Positions 32,778 through 44,725 of a DNA stretch of 64,000 bases are shown here, in pieces. The position numbers were made by a program, and so were the translations under genes. This DNA is from Neophaeococcomyces mojaviensis (taxonomy: Eukaryota > Ascomycota > Eurotiomycetes > Chaetothyriales), in assembly GCA_030247915.1 (NCBI GenBank), contig JAPDRQ010000026.1, positions 124,001 to 188,000 of the forward strand. The letters run 5' to 3'. Each line of letters starts with the position of its first letter. The stretch's first letter is position 1. The notes beneath the pieces are model-generated. The model was not told where the DNA came from and did no database searches. It was given only the letters and a program-made list of their open reading frames with translations.

Positions 32778-34069
32778 TACGTCGACGAGACTGGAGAGAA
32801 AAGTTCGTGGTAGATGAGGTAGATGCGACGCGACTTTGATGTCTGTGTATGCGTGAGTGTATGCGACGCGTGGAATGCTGATGGATAAGAAGATAAGAGT
32901 TGAAGACGGGTGGATGCGCGTTTGCTTTCATTATGACATGTTTAGTGGCGGCCTTGCTTGGCACTTGCCTAATCGCCAATTTGCTCCTTCGAGGGAACTG
33001 CTGAGGGATGGGATGTGCTTTCCTATCATGTGATCAATCCTCTCAAGTCGTAGGAATGGTGTTGACAGGCTTCTCTAGTGGTTCCTTGTATACTGCATGA
33101 ATTGGGACTTCGTGGTTGATGAAAAATGCTCTGCCATCAAATTCGTCTTGAAGGCTATTAGTGCTTTGGAATGCCACTGCACAGGAAGGCCCCTGCACAC
33201 CGACAGGGCTGCCCTCGAGGCAACATCATTGCAAAACAATCGGTCATGGATTGAGCCATACGACTCTGAGGCAAACAGCTGCGCAGCAGCCAAAACTGTT
33301 CCTCTTCTCCCTTCCAAACAGTAACACAGATCAAGATCGATGGAATTAGTGCTGAGGGGATGCAATATGATCACATGATCTCGATAGGTCTCGGTCTAAC
33401 CACTTTCGACGCAAAGCAGCGTTTCGATGTAAACAAGCCACGCCTAATTTCGGTGCGCAATAGCTACAACAAGGACACTCCTACCACCTAAAAACACAAG
33501 ATGTAGATACGATAAAATACTGATTTCTATCCACCAACATATCTCTCACTATTACGATACATGAACATCTGATATTATGTAGCAATGGAATAAATTCCTC
33601 ATCATTAGAACGCCCTTCCATGCATCAATCACTAGTTCTGCTTGACCTCGCAGGTATCCCATCATCCACCACATTCTCCTCAAAACATGAATATTACGTC
33701 TTGTTCCCATTCTTAGTCGTGAAATTCAGTAACTGATGTCTACACTGTGGCCTTTTCCACAAATGTGTATGACAGTTGCGACAGTCGCAAAATTGGTATC
33801 ACCTCCCAAGGTTGCAGATGCGTTCGTTGTTCGTAAAAGGGGTTGCCTAGTATTGTCACAAGTCATGGCTTCTTGTTCGTATCAAGTTTCATCAAACCGT
33901 TTCTAACTTGTCCTATCATATGTGCAGTCGTGAGGCTGCCTTATGCGTCTAACTTTTTCTGGCTGTCCAGGTAGGATGGTCATTTCGTCTCTTCATCAGA
34001 TCGTTGTTCTCGTCAAAAGCGAGGGTGGTGAGCACCTCAGCTTGCAGAGGGGTATCTGTTCAAAATTGT
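32778..34069. other. Intergenic region, no supported gene
   Basis: About 1.3 kb. It includes the H2A.Z promoter side (32778-33060) and the 3' side of the RRM protein gene. Frames around 33097..33374 on both strands overlap antisense and lack motifs. Nothing further recognised. Confidence 0.5.
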
Positions 34070-35928
34070 TCATTCAGCAATTGCTGATGAGGCCGTTCTC
34101 ATTTCATCACTGCCACGTCCATTGTGGCGCCGAAAGCCCATTGCACCATTCGAGCTTGGTCCGCGTGATTGACGCATAGGTGCTGTATTGTCTGCGCCAA
34201 TACTCACTGTTCGCTTGCTACCGATAGGTGCAGTAGCTTGATACGACGGTTGGTCTTCCCAGGTGGAAGTGCTGTTGAAGAAATTGCTACGCTGTCGCCT
34301 GGGGCTAGTCTGGCTGTTGGGACCATTGCTAAAAGACATACTGTTGAAACCAGAAATCAGAAACGGTTCGTCTCGACCACCGCCCAACGCTGGGTTGGAG
34401 GCCACAGGAGTCAGAGTAGGCGTGTTGGATCCAGCAGTATCTCCCATGGCTTGAAGACGCGCTCCGTTCGTCTGGAGGGCCGCAGGGAAGCTGGCCGACG
34501 ATGGGGCAGGCGAAGGACTCCAGGAGCGCAAATCAGCGAAAGACTTCGCATTACGAAGATTGCTGCTGTCTTGCCTGTTGAAGTTGTCGCTAACATCAAG
34601 GAGTCCCACGGATGCTTGCCCACGTAGCTGAGCGTAATTGGGTCCATCATATGGTCGTCCCTCACCGTAGTCGGTGGTCGAAGTTCTGACCAAACCCTGG
34701 CGAGCGTGAACACTTGGATTAGGTGGGCTAATGTTTGAGCCAGGAGCCGGCCTTTGGACGTGAACCTGTCGTTGTTCCCCAGCACCGTGAGAGGTGTGCA
34801 ACAGACCCATGTGGTGAGCTAGGGTGTGAATAATGCGCCTATGCTCAGGGAGAAGATCTTGAGGGAAGATCAGAGTCTCTGGCTCATTAGCATTCTTGAA
34901 TATGGTCAGCTGGGTGTAGTATTCCAGGGTGGTCGGGTCATTCATATCAACGTCAGCGGTAGGCCTGCTCGGTTGACGATGGGACAGAGGCGAGGGAGTA
35001 TTCCGTGCTTGTGAAAGAGTCGACAAAGAGATCTGGCTGTGAAGCTGATTTTGGGGCATGGGTCTGTGCTGCTCCTCCAATTGACCTCGACGCTCCCTCT
35101 TTTCACGCTCAATCCTCTCTCTCTCTGCGAGCGGTAACATTTTCTTGTATTCAACGCGAAGTTTTCGTCCACTGAGCTCCATGTGATTGAGGGCCTGGAT
35201 GACTTGCTCGGTCTCATTAGGGCTAGTGAAGTTCGCAAAGGCAAGTCCTCGGAAAACGCCATTGTCGAAATGGTAGTTAAAAGCATACGGTAAAGGCAGG
35301 TTCATGTTGACCATGAGCTCAACCAACTGTTCCTTCTTGACGGCGAACGGGATATTTTTGATGACAATTGCGGTCGGAATCAGTTCATCGTCGTCCGGAT
35401 GTTCTTGTCGGCCAGTGAGTGAAGGCTGCCGTCCGAGCTGAGATGTCGGCTGTTGAGGGTAGGATGTATCATCCCACAACTAGTCCGAAGTTAGCAACGA
35501 ACCCTCCCGCGATCAAAGAAAGAACGTACATTTGATATACCAGCTCGGCCACGGCTAGGTCTGACACTTCGTGATGGATCTTGGAGCATGCCGTTGCCAA
35601 AGCTTGGCAGACCACTTGAACCAGCGTTCCATGTTTGCGCAGCGCTGGAATCGAAGGCGAACTGGATGTTGCCGACCGGTCCATTCTGCATACCATTCTG
35701 CATGGGAGGAGTGTAAGGACCACTGCTGAACCTGTGACCTTGACCGGTATGATTGTTGGCGAAAGAATTATTATTTGCAAACATGGCTCCCTGCATGGTG
35801 CCGTATGCGCTGTCCATATGTCTATTGTTCGCTCGGTTCACAGGCAGTTGTTGGTTGCGGTAAGCTCGAGGCGATCGTGAGGTAGGGTCGTCGTAGAATC
35901 CATCGTTCATGTTGGAGAACGTGGCCAT
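34070..35928 (-). CDS. RRM-R3H RNA-binding protein, Pin4/Cip1-Cip2 type
   Basis: Model: exon 1 is 35928..35530, exon 2 is 35479..34070, 602 aa, with a 50-bp intron (donor GTACGT, acceptor ACTAG) joining GRAGISN to LWDDTSYPQQ. The N-terminal third is Asn/Gln/Met-rich. An RRM spans about residues 165-245: TAIVIKNIPFAVKKEQL (RNP2 side), FRGLAFANFTSPNE (RNP1 side) and GRKLRVEYKK. Around 340-370 is an R3H-like segment (FPQDLLPEHRRIIHTLAHHMG) followed by a basic stretch. The C-terminal region is Ser/Pro/Asn-rich and likely phosphorylated. Family members in yeasts act in stress and cell-cycle mRNA regulation (Pin4, Cip1/Cip2). Orthology to that group is likely; exact function is inferred. Confidence 0.85.
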
Positions 35929-38271
35929 GTTTGACGATTTATCTTCCTGACCCCTATTGATCTGTAGGGCGCCGACTGTATATTAAAAATCAGTTGATGT
36001 TGATCGGGTCAAGGCAGCTGATTGTGATGCGTTGGCCGGGCACCAGGGGCAAATAGATTCGATCGCAAAGAGTTTTGGTGGTAGTCGCGCTCAGATACCT
36101 CGTGCCACTCGGATCCCTGCACCGGGTCTGCAAAATCCCTCTGTTCGCGTCTGTCGTCCAAAGGGAATATCGTGGTGAAGGACGTGTCAAGAGTGACAGT
36201 CTGAGGTTTGCGAGGTTTGACTGAAGGTTGAGGTTCAGACAGTGTCGTATGCAAGGAGTGGAAAAAATTTCATGGCAACAATTCACGAATGGTCATTAAC
36301 AGGGTCGCGTCGAACAGTCATAGAAGTATCAGGTCGTTAAAGGAGCATGCTCATTTGAGGTCGTGATAGGAGTAATGCTGCTAAGCAAAATTCGGCTTGA
36401 GGAATATTAAGAGTGGTGGATGGCAGATGGGTATCACGAAGCACATCAAAGGTAAGAAGCAGAGATTGCAAAATGGAAGATAGCGCGGGAAGCTAACTCG
36501 TTTAGCCCAGGAGAAAGGTCCTCTAGGCACGAGTGCCCACTAAGTGATCAACTTGGGGCACGCCCATTTCCAGAAACTGCGCTGTGCGCTACACCTTAGG
36601 TACCCCTCCACCCTTCCAAAGTACGCCACATCTCTCTCCGAGACCAACCAATCTCGTGCGCCTGATTGCTTAGAGAAACAGCCTTGACTGGGATGAGCAA
36701 AGGACTCAATAACCAGGGTCAATCAAATGCTGTTTCGAAGCCTAGGCAACGAGCAGCGTTGCATGGCAAGAGGCGAGGAGTCCTTTCATGCCTAGTTGAG
36801 ATGACTCGTGTCTTCAAGATCCTCCTGTCACCTGTCAATTCATCCAGGTCATTGCTGCAGTCCTGCAACCACCATCATGCTTTGCACGCCTCAATCTGCA
36901 TAATCTTGATGACAGCCAGGAATTGTTCTGTAACGCATGACCCGTCTCTTTCCTTGCTTGCCTGTGTTGTCTCTTGCTTTGAGCCACACCTAATTTCATC
37001 TGCTCCATTTAGCTTCATTCTCCATAAGAATTCAAGCTCAAGCTTAACCCGTGAACATGGTTCCCCCTATTAGTTTGAGTTTCGAAGCCGATCAGTGCCA
37101 ACTCCACTGCCCGGCCGGATGATCCCATCCCATCCCATCCCACAACGTTTACGCGTTGGAGTTTGTTTCTTACTAGAGCAGCAGTAACTGCTTTCCCAGC
37201 TACAAAAGCAGATTTGAGACATGGTCGGTATGTGAGATAGGGTATGCAATCGAACAGAAGCAGTCAGTACTTCTAAATCTAGAAATTTACAGAACTCGAG
37301 CGGACCCGCCTGTGGCAGATTCCAACCGAGTGGCTGTCATGAATATGCGTAACCAGGGTGCTCCCCGGCCATGCTTACGTTGCCATAGCTCAGGCTGGTC
37401 GGGTCTTGTCAGAAAGATCCAAGCTAGTGCCTCCACAACTTGCTACAGCACATCTGTAAAGCTCTCCTACTCGAATCATGCCGAACACAAATGCAGCTTC
37501 TGAAAAGCTGCCAAGCTCCGCCCAAAGAAGCTGTTGTGGAAGCAAATGCAGGATATCAGAGTTCGTGCACAAAGGCGTTCAATAGTCGACCAATTGTGTG
37601 CCAATGATGCAGATTCATCACGCCGACATGCAGAGGCCACATGCATTAGCTGAATCAAATCTGATATTCTCTGATCCACTTTCCGCTCGGAGGCCAAGAC
37701 AGTTTGGACGATTGACTTGACTTCACACGCTATACGAAGGGTTTCGTGCTCATAAATTATATGCTTGAACGTGCAGAATACTACGCAGCAATAGCCCGTA
37801 AGCAACAAACATTCGGGTTCTGATGAGGGTACCATATGCGTTACTGATGATGTTGATGTTCCGTGTCTAGACCAAATGCTAGTTATATGATGTCGTTAGC
37901 CAGTTTGGGCCCAATTCTATTCAGAATACGATCGTTGTGTTACGCGTAACCACTCGTTGATATACTCGTTGAACTCCTCGCCAGCGCGTCCAAGAAGTGA
38001 ATTCATACGCTCAGCATCTGACTTTATGTCTTGCTAATATGAAAGCAATGTTTACTAGCTAGACTTTCAAGATCTCCAACAAGTGGCAGCACGTCTACAG
38101 CAGGCATACTTTAGCTCAGCAGCACGACAATACCTACGACAAGAATTTTTACCTGCAAATAACTTTGTGACTCTCTTCCGTGCCAAAGTGAAGTAAGACT
38201 TGCCACAACTCGAACTAAGTTTAACAAAGATCTTAACTATCAACTATAATCAATACCCTACAAGCAAACCC
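35929..38271. other. Long intergenic region, probable 5' leader and promoters
   Basis: About 2.3 kb upstream of both the RRM protein gene (minus) and the aldo-keto reductase gene (plus). It holds a short CCCAT tandem run at about 37124-37142. Open frames (36286..35990 minus, 36666..37073 plus, 37835..37476 minus) show no domain. Regulators like this RRM protein often have long spliced leaders in fungi, which would fit, but I see no direct proof. Confidence 0.45.
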
Positions 38272-39195
38272 ATGGCCCCCTCTTCGCTCTTCGCTCATCT
38301 ACCACTCTCGGGTACCTCCAAAACCTTTCTCCCACCGTTCTTATATGGCACGGCCTGGAAAAAGGACCTAACAGTCTCTCTTGTTTACCAAGCGCTCCAA
38401 AATGGCTTCACAGCCATCGACACCGCATGTCAACCCCGGCATTATCGGGAAGATCTCGTTGGTGAAGGCGTTCGGAAGCACCTTGCTTCGAATGCCTCGA
38501 ACATGAAACGCTCCGATCTGTATATCCAAACTAAATTCACCTCCATTTACGGCCAGGACCCTAACAATCTCCCATACGATCCGCAAGCAAGCCTGGCTGA
38601 GCAGGTGCAACAGTCCGTAGCAACTTCCCTAAAGAATTTCACTGTGGTGGATGGCGAAGCACCATACCTTGACACGCTGGTCTTACACTCACCAATGCCG
38701 AGTATGAATGAAACGCTTGAGGTCTGGCAGGCCCTTGAACACTACGTACCCGATCAAATTCGCCACTTAGGCATTTCTAATACGAATCTTTACACGCTTA
38801 TGGAACTTTATGAGCGCGCAAACATCAAACCCTCTGTTGTGCAGAACAGATTTTATGCAGACACGAAGTACGATATAGCGCTTCGAAAATTCTGCGCAGA
38901 GAACGGAATCGTCTATCAGAGCTTCTGGACACTAACGGCGAATCCCAGGTTGTTGAAGGGTGGTGTTGTGCGAGAAGTAGCAGAGAAATTGCAGATTGGG
39001 CCTGCTGATGCACTGTATGTTCTTGTGCTGGGGTTAGGCAACACAGTGGTGTTGAATGGTACAAAAGATCAGGGACATATGAGGGAGGATTGGGAGGCCG
39101 TGAGGAAGGTGAAAGCATTTGCTGGGAAGGATGAGACGCGGTGGCAGGCGCTGGTGGCGGCATTTAAGAAGGCGATTGGGGAAGTCGTGGATTGA
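38272..39195 (+). CDS. Aldo-keto reductase
   Basis: Single exon, 307 aa. TIM-barrel NAD(P)H-dependent reductase. The AKR catalytic tetrad can be placed: Asp50 in FTAIDTACQ, Tyr58 in RHYREDLVGEG, Lys88 in LYIQTKFT and His139 in LVLHSPMPS. The Asp-Tyr spacing is longer than in classical AKRs, as in a fungal subgroup annotated as 2,5-didehydrogluconate-reductase-like. Other AKR blocks: IRHLGISNTNLYTL and VVQNRFYAD. The C-terminal loop differs from the usual IPKS-type cofactor motif (VLGLGNTVVLNGTKD here). The frame opens 24 codons earlier at 38200, but 38272 (ACCCATGGCC context) starts the conserved protein. Substrate cannot be predicted. Confidence 0.9.
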   Translation: MAPSSLFAHLPLSGTSKTFLPPFLYGTAWKKDLTVSLVYQALQNGFTAIDTACQPRHYREDLVGEGVRKHLASNASNMKRSDLYIQTKFTSIYGQDPNNLPYDPQASLAEQVQQSVATSLKNFTVVDGEAPYLDTLVLHSPMPSMNETLEVWQALEHYVPDQIRHLGISNTNLYTLMELYERANIKPSVVQNRFYADTKYDIALRKFCAENGIVYQSFWTLTANPRLLKGGVVREVAEKLQIGPADALYVLVLGLGNTVVLNGTKDQGHMREDWEAVRKVKAFAGKDETRWQALVAAFKKAIGEVVD

Positions 39196-39644
39196 AGGTT
39201 ATGATATTTGGTATCTCAGCATTTAGTTTGAAGCACTGCCTTACAACACCAGCGAGGACCTTTTGCCGCAGCTATTGCAGCTTGCACTTTCGAGAGTATC
39301 ATGCTCGAGTGTATAACCCGTATGTTATTTCCCTTCCCAGTATGAACGATTAGCGTGTAGTATCAACCAATGGACGTCTGTGAATGCTGATGTAGCTCAA
39401 GTTCCAGCTAATTTGTGCAGACAACCACCAAGGACAAGGAGTTAGTGGTGTCAATTGTATTGTCCGTGTCCATGTCAAGTCATACAACCATAAGAATAAT
39501 CCTTTTCGGGTATGAGAACCTGGTCGTGCGTTGAAAGGACTATCACCGATCGCTTGTTACCAACTTCTGTGGATCTAGCTGGCTGTTAGTCGTTGTAGCT
39601 ATCAGAACAATGGGATAGGAAAGGATACATACCTTGAAATCCGG

Positions 39645-40270
39645 TCAGTCTTCATCATCGTTGCCTTCAATCTTCTCGACCCTAGCGTCCTTGGCAGTAT
39701 CACCTTCCCCTTCAGCTTCCTGCTTCGACTCCTTGTCTTTCTTGGTTGTGCGAGGTTTTTTGCTTGGAGATTTTATCTCTTCAGCGTCGTCGTTACCTTC
39801 AGCATCATTCACAGTCCTCCGTTTGCGACCTTTACTAGCGCCTGTCTTTGGAGTAACGCTTGGTTTCTTGGTTGACGTTGGCGTTGAAGGAGACGCAATA
39901 CAATTGCTGCCTTCGGCGAGCAGAGTTTCGGACTCTCGCTTTAGCTTGTAGAATTTTTGACTGTAGCAGAGAAATGTTAGTCATGACTCAAATTGAAGTG
40001 CAGGCAAAGCGTCAATAGGAGAGTTGTTATCGTAAAGGGGCGTATCGGTTGTTGTCCCAAATGACTCTAGTAGTCACCAACAATGAGATGACAGAAACGA
40101 GCTTATCACGAAATATTGACAATAACAAACCTGCATGCATTCGCATTCAAACCGCCACCGAGAGCCTCAGCCGCGCTGGTGAAGACTTCAGGGCCAGGCT
40201 TGAAATCGGACTTCGCAAGAATGTGCCAGACTAATTTTTGACATTCATCGGGTGTCCATCTGAAAGGCAT
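39645..40270 (-). CDS. Small Myb/SANT-like protein, copy 1
   Basis: Model: exon 1 is 40270..40131, exon 2 is 39960..39645, 151 aa; 170-bp intron (donor GTTTGT, acceptor CTACAG), phase 2. Residues 1-60 form a Myb/SANT-like three-helix unit: MPFRWTPDECQKLVWHIL, then FTSAAEALGGGLNANAC, then SQKFYKLKRES. The rest is a low-complexity Lys/Ser/Glu tail with nuclear-type basic clusters (KGRKRR, KKPRTTKKDK) and an acidic end. DNA or chromatin binding in the nucleus is likely, by family. It is the first of three adjacent minus-strand genes whose first exons end at the same place in this domain. Confidence 0.75.
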
Positions 40271-40655
40271 TTTATGTCGTCGATGAGTAAAGCAGATAGA
40301 TACGAGAGGTATGAGGACGTGAAGAGCTGTATTCTGAGAAGTCTGATCGCTCGTTATTGCTGAAGAGTCGTGGGAGAAAGGTAGATGGGGATAAGAGGCA
40401 AGAAGAATAGGCACGAAAGTGGTAGATACGGGCGGTTTTCAGACGCGAGAGTGGCGAAGTGACTTTAAAGTGACAGTGAGAGTGGTGAAATTGAATTTAG
40501 GGAGTAAAATGCAGGGTGAATAGACTCCAAAGTCGAGACTGCGAAAGAATGGGTCCAGAGTTCTTGATACTCGAACTTCCACTCTTCTGCAAAGTTGTAT
40601 ACCGCTTTGCAGTGCCGACTGCTGCTTGTCGTCTAAGCACGTCTCCTTCACAGCA

Positions 40656-40893
40656 TCAGTTTAGCATGTGCATGTGGGCTTTTAGGTCTCTACTGCCTGA
40701 ATGAACGGGATGTGGTCGAATTCCAACAGCATAGTCGCACCGGATTAGAAGAATGCAAGACCTACCGACAGCCGTGAGCGGTGTAGTCTGGGCCAAGTAC
40801 CTTCGCAATCTCGTCCCAGTTGCCTCGGTGCTCGTGGTTGAGCAGGACGAGGAGTAGCCGGCGCTCATTGGCGGTATCATTCCAGTCGATCAT
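40656..40893 (-). CDS. Small Myb/SANT-like protein, copy 2 (very short)
   Basis: Model: exon 1 is 40893..40766, exon 2 is 40692..40656, 54 aa; 73-bp intron (donor GTAGGT, acceptor GGCAG), phase 2. Exon 1 encodes the same three-helix pattern as its neighbours: WNDTANERRLLLVLLNHE, then NWDEIAKVLGPDYTAHGC. The short second exon reads RDLKAHMHMLN and stops. Relatives normally continue with a basic third helix and tail, so this copy may be truncated, or the second exon may be mis-chosen. Too short for the usual ORF cut-off. Confidence 0.55.
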
Positions 40894-41125
40894 GATTGTG
40901 AAAGTCAAGCTGGTAAAGCTTCGCACCCAAATTTTGAACTTTGTCGTCGAACAATGGTCATCGACAGGGGTATGTAGAGGTTGAGAGTAGTTGATACCGA
41001 TGTATGTTTGGCAGAGAGAAAAGGGAATAAGAGTTCGAAGAAATGGTGGAGGTTCCAAGAATTAAGACAAGACGAGTAAACACATGTAGAGCTATTATAA
41101 AGGAGATCAGTTCATCTTCACTTAC

Positions 41126-41259
41126 CGGAGTCTTTCAGGCTTAACGTCTGAACCCAATTTTCCAGCTACTTCTTTACAGCCTTCCGTGATGTTGAGGTCT
41201 GCATTGAGGATAAGCTGCATTAGAAAGTGCTTGTCTTCGTCGAAAGAAGTAGACACCAT
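41126..41259 (-). CDS. Small Myb/SANT-like protein, copy 3 (first exon only)
   Basis: Only exon 1 is supported: 41259..41126, 44 codons plus two bases, ending at a strong GTAAGT donor. It encodes STSFDEDKHFLMQLILNA, then CKEVAGKLGSDVKPERL, the same domain as copies 1 and 2, and stops at the same phase-2 position. No second exon completes it convincingly before copy 2 begins at 40893. The nearest acceptor (about 41093) leads to a frame without family character. It may be a decayed copy or use a distant exon. Confidence 0.5.
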
Positions 41260-42676
41260 CTCGGAGCCTGATTGACGGTATACTCAAAGAAACCGAAGTT
41301 TTCAGTCTATCACAGTTGTGGTTAATCGGGAGGGCACAAAGCGACGATATATCTCGGTTGTGTGGTCTGTAGTTAGGAGGAACGAAGTCTGAGATGAGTG
41401 GTTGGAGGAAAAAGGACGGCATGGGGAGGATGCAAGAAACAGGACTGTTCACAATATTCTTCTCGATTCTGTAAAGCTGCAACAAAAAGTGAAAGTGCTA
41501 TAATACACAGCAAAGTGAAGACATTCATAAAAAGCTGGTTAATTCCTCACATAACTTCAACCTTTAGGTGAGGCAAATACTTTGAAGACAACTAGAGACA
41601 AGTGTCAGCAAGCAGAGAATGTGAGAGTAACCGACGTAGTACTTCCTTAACCCTAACGTGTTCTTGTACCATTGTTAATCCTGGCAACCCTGATAGCTAT
41701 CACTGCTCGGAAAGAGGCAATTGAAATCTCATATAATCACCTCAGCACTTTGACTAGACTTTCGAAAGTCTCCTGAAAGGCTGCTAAAAACAAACTTGTG
41801 GAATGTTTATAGCACTTGAGCGAAGAACAACAAAAGCAAACGCGAAGTTTATGCGAAGTTTCTGGCAAGTCGAAAAACAGCCTCGTGTGCACAAGACCTT
41901 CCTGAGTTGCGCCTAGTGGAGAAAAGGGTGCTGTGATCCGGTGAATCGAGTATGACTAAAGCTGAAGAATACATGATCGAGCGGACAAAACGTATGTCCT
42001 CGATCGCAGTGGCAGGATGATTCTGGCCATGTCGTCAAGCTATATATGAGTAGTATAACATGCTCACCCGCATTCAGTATTGAGTTGCTGGAGTCCCGCC
42101 CCCTACAGATTGGGTATATGAGGCGGGGGCTGTCCAAATGCCCATGGATGTGCAGAGTAGTCCTTTAACATCCAACACAAGGTCAAGATGGATATGTAGA
42201 TGAGAATACCAAGCCATTGAAACGCAAAAATGACTTGGTTGAAGCACCGTGATATTGCCCCAGAGCTCCCAACATTGACCGAGTATGTTTTCAATGATAC
42301 TTCACTGCGGTATATTGAACATACAAAACCATTATAACGATGCTCGATTGTGTGAATGGGGATCTTTTAAGAAGATTGGCGGCGTGAGACATGTAGATCA
42401 CTAGATATCTAAACGTGCGGGCAAAACTGAAATTCGATCAGCCCCGCTATCAACCATTTTAGGATCATAACGTTACACGCAAGCCGTTGTTTGCGAATAC
42501 TATTTATCGCTGCCGCCTTAATTGACGTAACAGTGGTCTGTGTTGTTCTTGTGTTTCAAGTCCAGGCTGCGCGCACCTTCAGTTCATAAATATCAACCTG
42601 TTGCCTTTGCAGCGAACCTGCAACTTCACTTCAACGCTCTAGATCCGCACCCTCGATACCCTCCTAAACAATAATC
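41260..42676. other. Intergenic region, no supported gene
   Basis: About 1.4 kb between the Myb-like array and cofilin, divergent. Minus frames at 42137..41913 and 42294..42103 lack motifs, although the second has one hydrophobic stretch. I found no fourth Myb-like exon. The last 100 bp form the cofilin leader (CAACTTCA-rich). Confidence 0.5.
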
Positions 42677-43351
42677 ATGGTATGTGGATGCTATTTGAAC
42701 TGAAGGGTCCTATTGCTGACGAATTCTTTCATAGCCTGTCTCTGGGTGAGCACTTCCCATCGAGCACGAGACCATATTTTCCAAGCGACGCAGTATCTAA
42801 CACAAATTCCCTTAGGCTGTCAGTCAACCCAGAATGCGTCAGTGCGTTTAACGAGTTGAAGCTCGGTCGGGGCGGCCCGAAGTATATCATTTACAAGATC
42901 TCTGACGACCAGAAAGAGATTGTGGTGGATGAGAAGGGTTCTGAGGCGGACTATGATGTCTTCAGAGAGAAACTCCTCGAAAAGAAAGAGAAAAGTGGCA
43001 AGGATAGGCCGTCCTATGCTATCTACGATGTTGAGTTCGAACTAGAAGGTGGCGAGGGCAAGAGGTTAGTCAAGGGCTATGTAGGAGGACCATGCTGATA
43101 TCATTCAGATCAAAGATTGCATTCATTACATACATCAACCAGGATAACACTGGCGTCAAGGTGAGCAAACCAGATTGGTTGCACATGATTCGGCTAATCA
43201 GCAGCAGTCTCGTATGGTATACGCCAGTTCTCGTGAGACCCTCAAAAACGCTCTCAATGGTATTGCCATGAACTGGCAAGCGAACGATCCGGGTGAGCTG
43301 GAATGGGCAGATCTTCTTAAGGAAGCTAGCAAAGGCAAGGGTACCATCTAA
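42677..43351 (+). CDS. COF1: Cofilin / actin-depolymerising factor
   Basis: Model: exons 42677..42679, 42735..42745, 42816..43064, 43109..43160 and 43205..43351, 153 aa; four introns of 44-70 bp. ADF-homology protein that severs and depolymerises actin filaments in the cytoplasm. The spliced start MPVSGLSVNPECVSAFNELK is the typical fungal cofilin N-terminus. YIIYKISDDQKEIVV, SYAIYDVEFELEGGEGKRSK, SRMVYASSRETLKNALNGI and WADLLKEASKG follow the family in order. The first coding exon is just the ATG and the second is 11 bases, so the start is recoverable only by splicing. This early-intron layout also occurs in other fungal cofilin genes. Confidence 0.94.
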
Positions 43352-43918
43352 GCCGACATTCTCTTGACTTCAAAATCATGGTGATGGTATACCAGACCTC
43401 ACCAATAACTTGAGCGGTTCAAAGTGCCAATAGAATTCGGGAGGTCACCCGGAAACGACGGCTGCACAAAGATGTCTGAGCAAACCAGTATTATGAGGGC
43501 TTGGACATGTGATATGGTCTGCGAACAATCCTAGAGCAATGCAATGAGAGAGGCGACAAATATACTTGCCAATGTTTAACGCTAAACGACTATGTTGCTT
43601 TACATCATAGTTACTTTCACAACGTCCTTCATTGTACATCAACCATAAACAGGAAGAAGTGTCAGACCACTGAGACACTTTATCAAAAATGTTGTACCGT
43701 AGTAGGGATCCATAACTGAAATGGTTTTAGCGTGCCAAGGCCGAAAGCTCAAGCTGGCTGCGTTCTTCATTCCTTGACAACTTCATGTACTCGAGGCAGA
43801 TTAAACACCAGAAACACGAATCAACGACTCTGTGACCAGTCGAGCGTCGACGACCCGATCAGGTCGATAAATCTCAAGCTACACATGAACTGAACTCAGG
43901 CATCTACGACGACTCGCC
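43352..43918. other. Intergenic region
   Basis: 567 bp between two plus-strand genes, holding the cofilin 3' UTR and the COX subunit IV promoter. No gene seen. Confidence 0.55.
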
Positions 43919-44725
43919 ATGATTCCCCACTCCTTGAACCCCCGTATTGCCGGCTCTTCGACAGCTGCGCTACAGTGCACCCGCGCCCTCAAGTCTTCCT
44001 CTCGATCCTTTCAAACCTCAGTTCGAGCTTTTGCGCCCACCTTCGCGGCTAGCCATCAGACGCATGCTCCGGTAACCAGTCAATCCCGACAATCGACGCG
44101 ATCCGCTCATGCTATCTCCAACCCAACATTGGCAGGGATTGAGAAGAGATGGGAGTCGATGCCACCGCAGGAGCAGGCTGAGCTATGGATGCAATTGAGA
44201 GATCGCATGAAGGTAGACTGGAGGGAGATGACACTGCAGGAGAAGAAAGCCGGTAAGCCCAATCCTACGTCATGAAGCAAAGTCTCCCCTGGACATACAA
44301 ATTGTTCGGTCCTTTGACGGTAGCTCGCAATCAGAGGGAGTTTACAGGTGCTAACATACCGTGTATCAGCTTGGTGGATTGCATTTGGACCTCATGGACC
44401 TCGAGCTGAGGATCCACCTGGTGAATGGGCTAAGATCTGGCTGTACACTGGAGTCGGAGTGGCTGTTTCTGCGGCTCTATTCCTCAGCGTTCACCTTTTC
44501 GCTAAGCCTCCACCACGGACCATGACGAAGGAATGGCAAGAAGCGACAAACGAGTATCTCAAAGTAAGTCTACACTACTATATTTCTGCCGAAACATCTA
44601 ACACCTTTCAGTCCGAGAGAGTCAATCCTATCTACGGTATCAGCAGCGAAGGCTACCAAGGAAAGGGTTTCGTGCAGAGCAAATCTGCGAAAGCTCAAGG
44701 AATCAGCTTAGAAGCAGACGAGTAG
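43919..44725 (+). CDS. Cytochrome c oxidase subunit IV (Cox5 type)
   Basis: Model: exons 43919..44252, 44370..44563 and 44612..44725, 213 aa; introns of 117 and 48 bp. Nuclear-encoded subunit of respiratory complex IV in the inner mitochondrial membrane. Seen: a Ser/Arg-rich presequence (about 1-60), the matrix block IEKRWESMPPQEQAELWMQL, and MTLQEKKAAWWIAFGPHGPRA completed across intron 1. One transmembrane helix follows (IWLYTGVGVAVSAALFLSVH, about 140-160), and TMTKEWQEATNEYLKSERVNP is completed across intron 2. The C-terminus GYQGKGFVQSKSA faces the intermembrane space. Confidence 0.93.

Noticed and set aside
34169..34627. 152-codon plus-strand frame
   Set aside because: Antisense shadow of the RRM-R3H protein exon.
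36666..37073. 135-codon plus-strand frame upstream of the aldo-keto reductase gene
   Set aside because: No domain or signal, and the composition is like surrounding non-coding DNA; it probably lies within long leader or promoter sequence.
37120..37145. CCCAT tandem run as a telomere-like or regulatory repeat
   Set aside because: Too short (about four units) and isolated; treated as a chance microsatellite.
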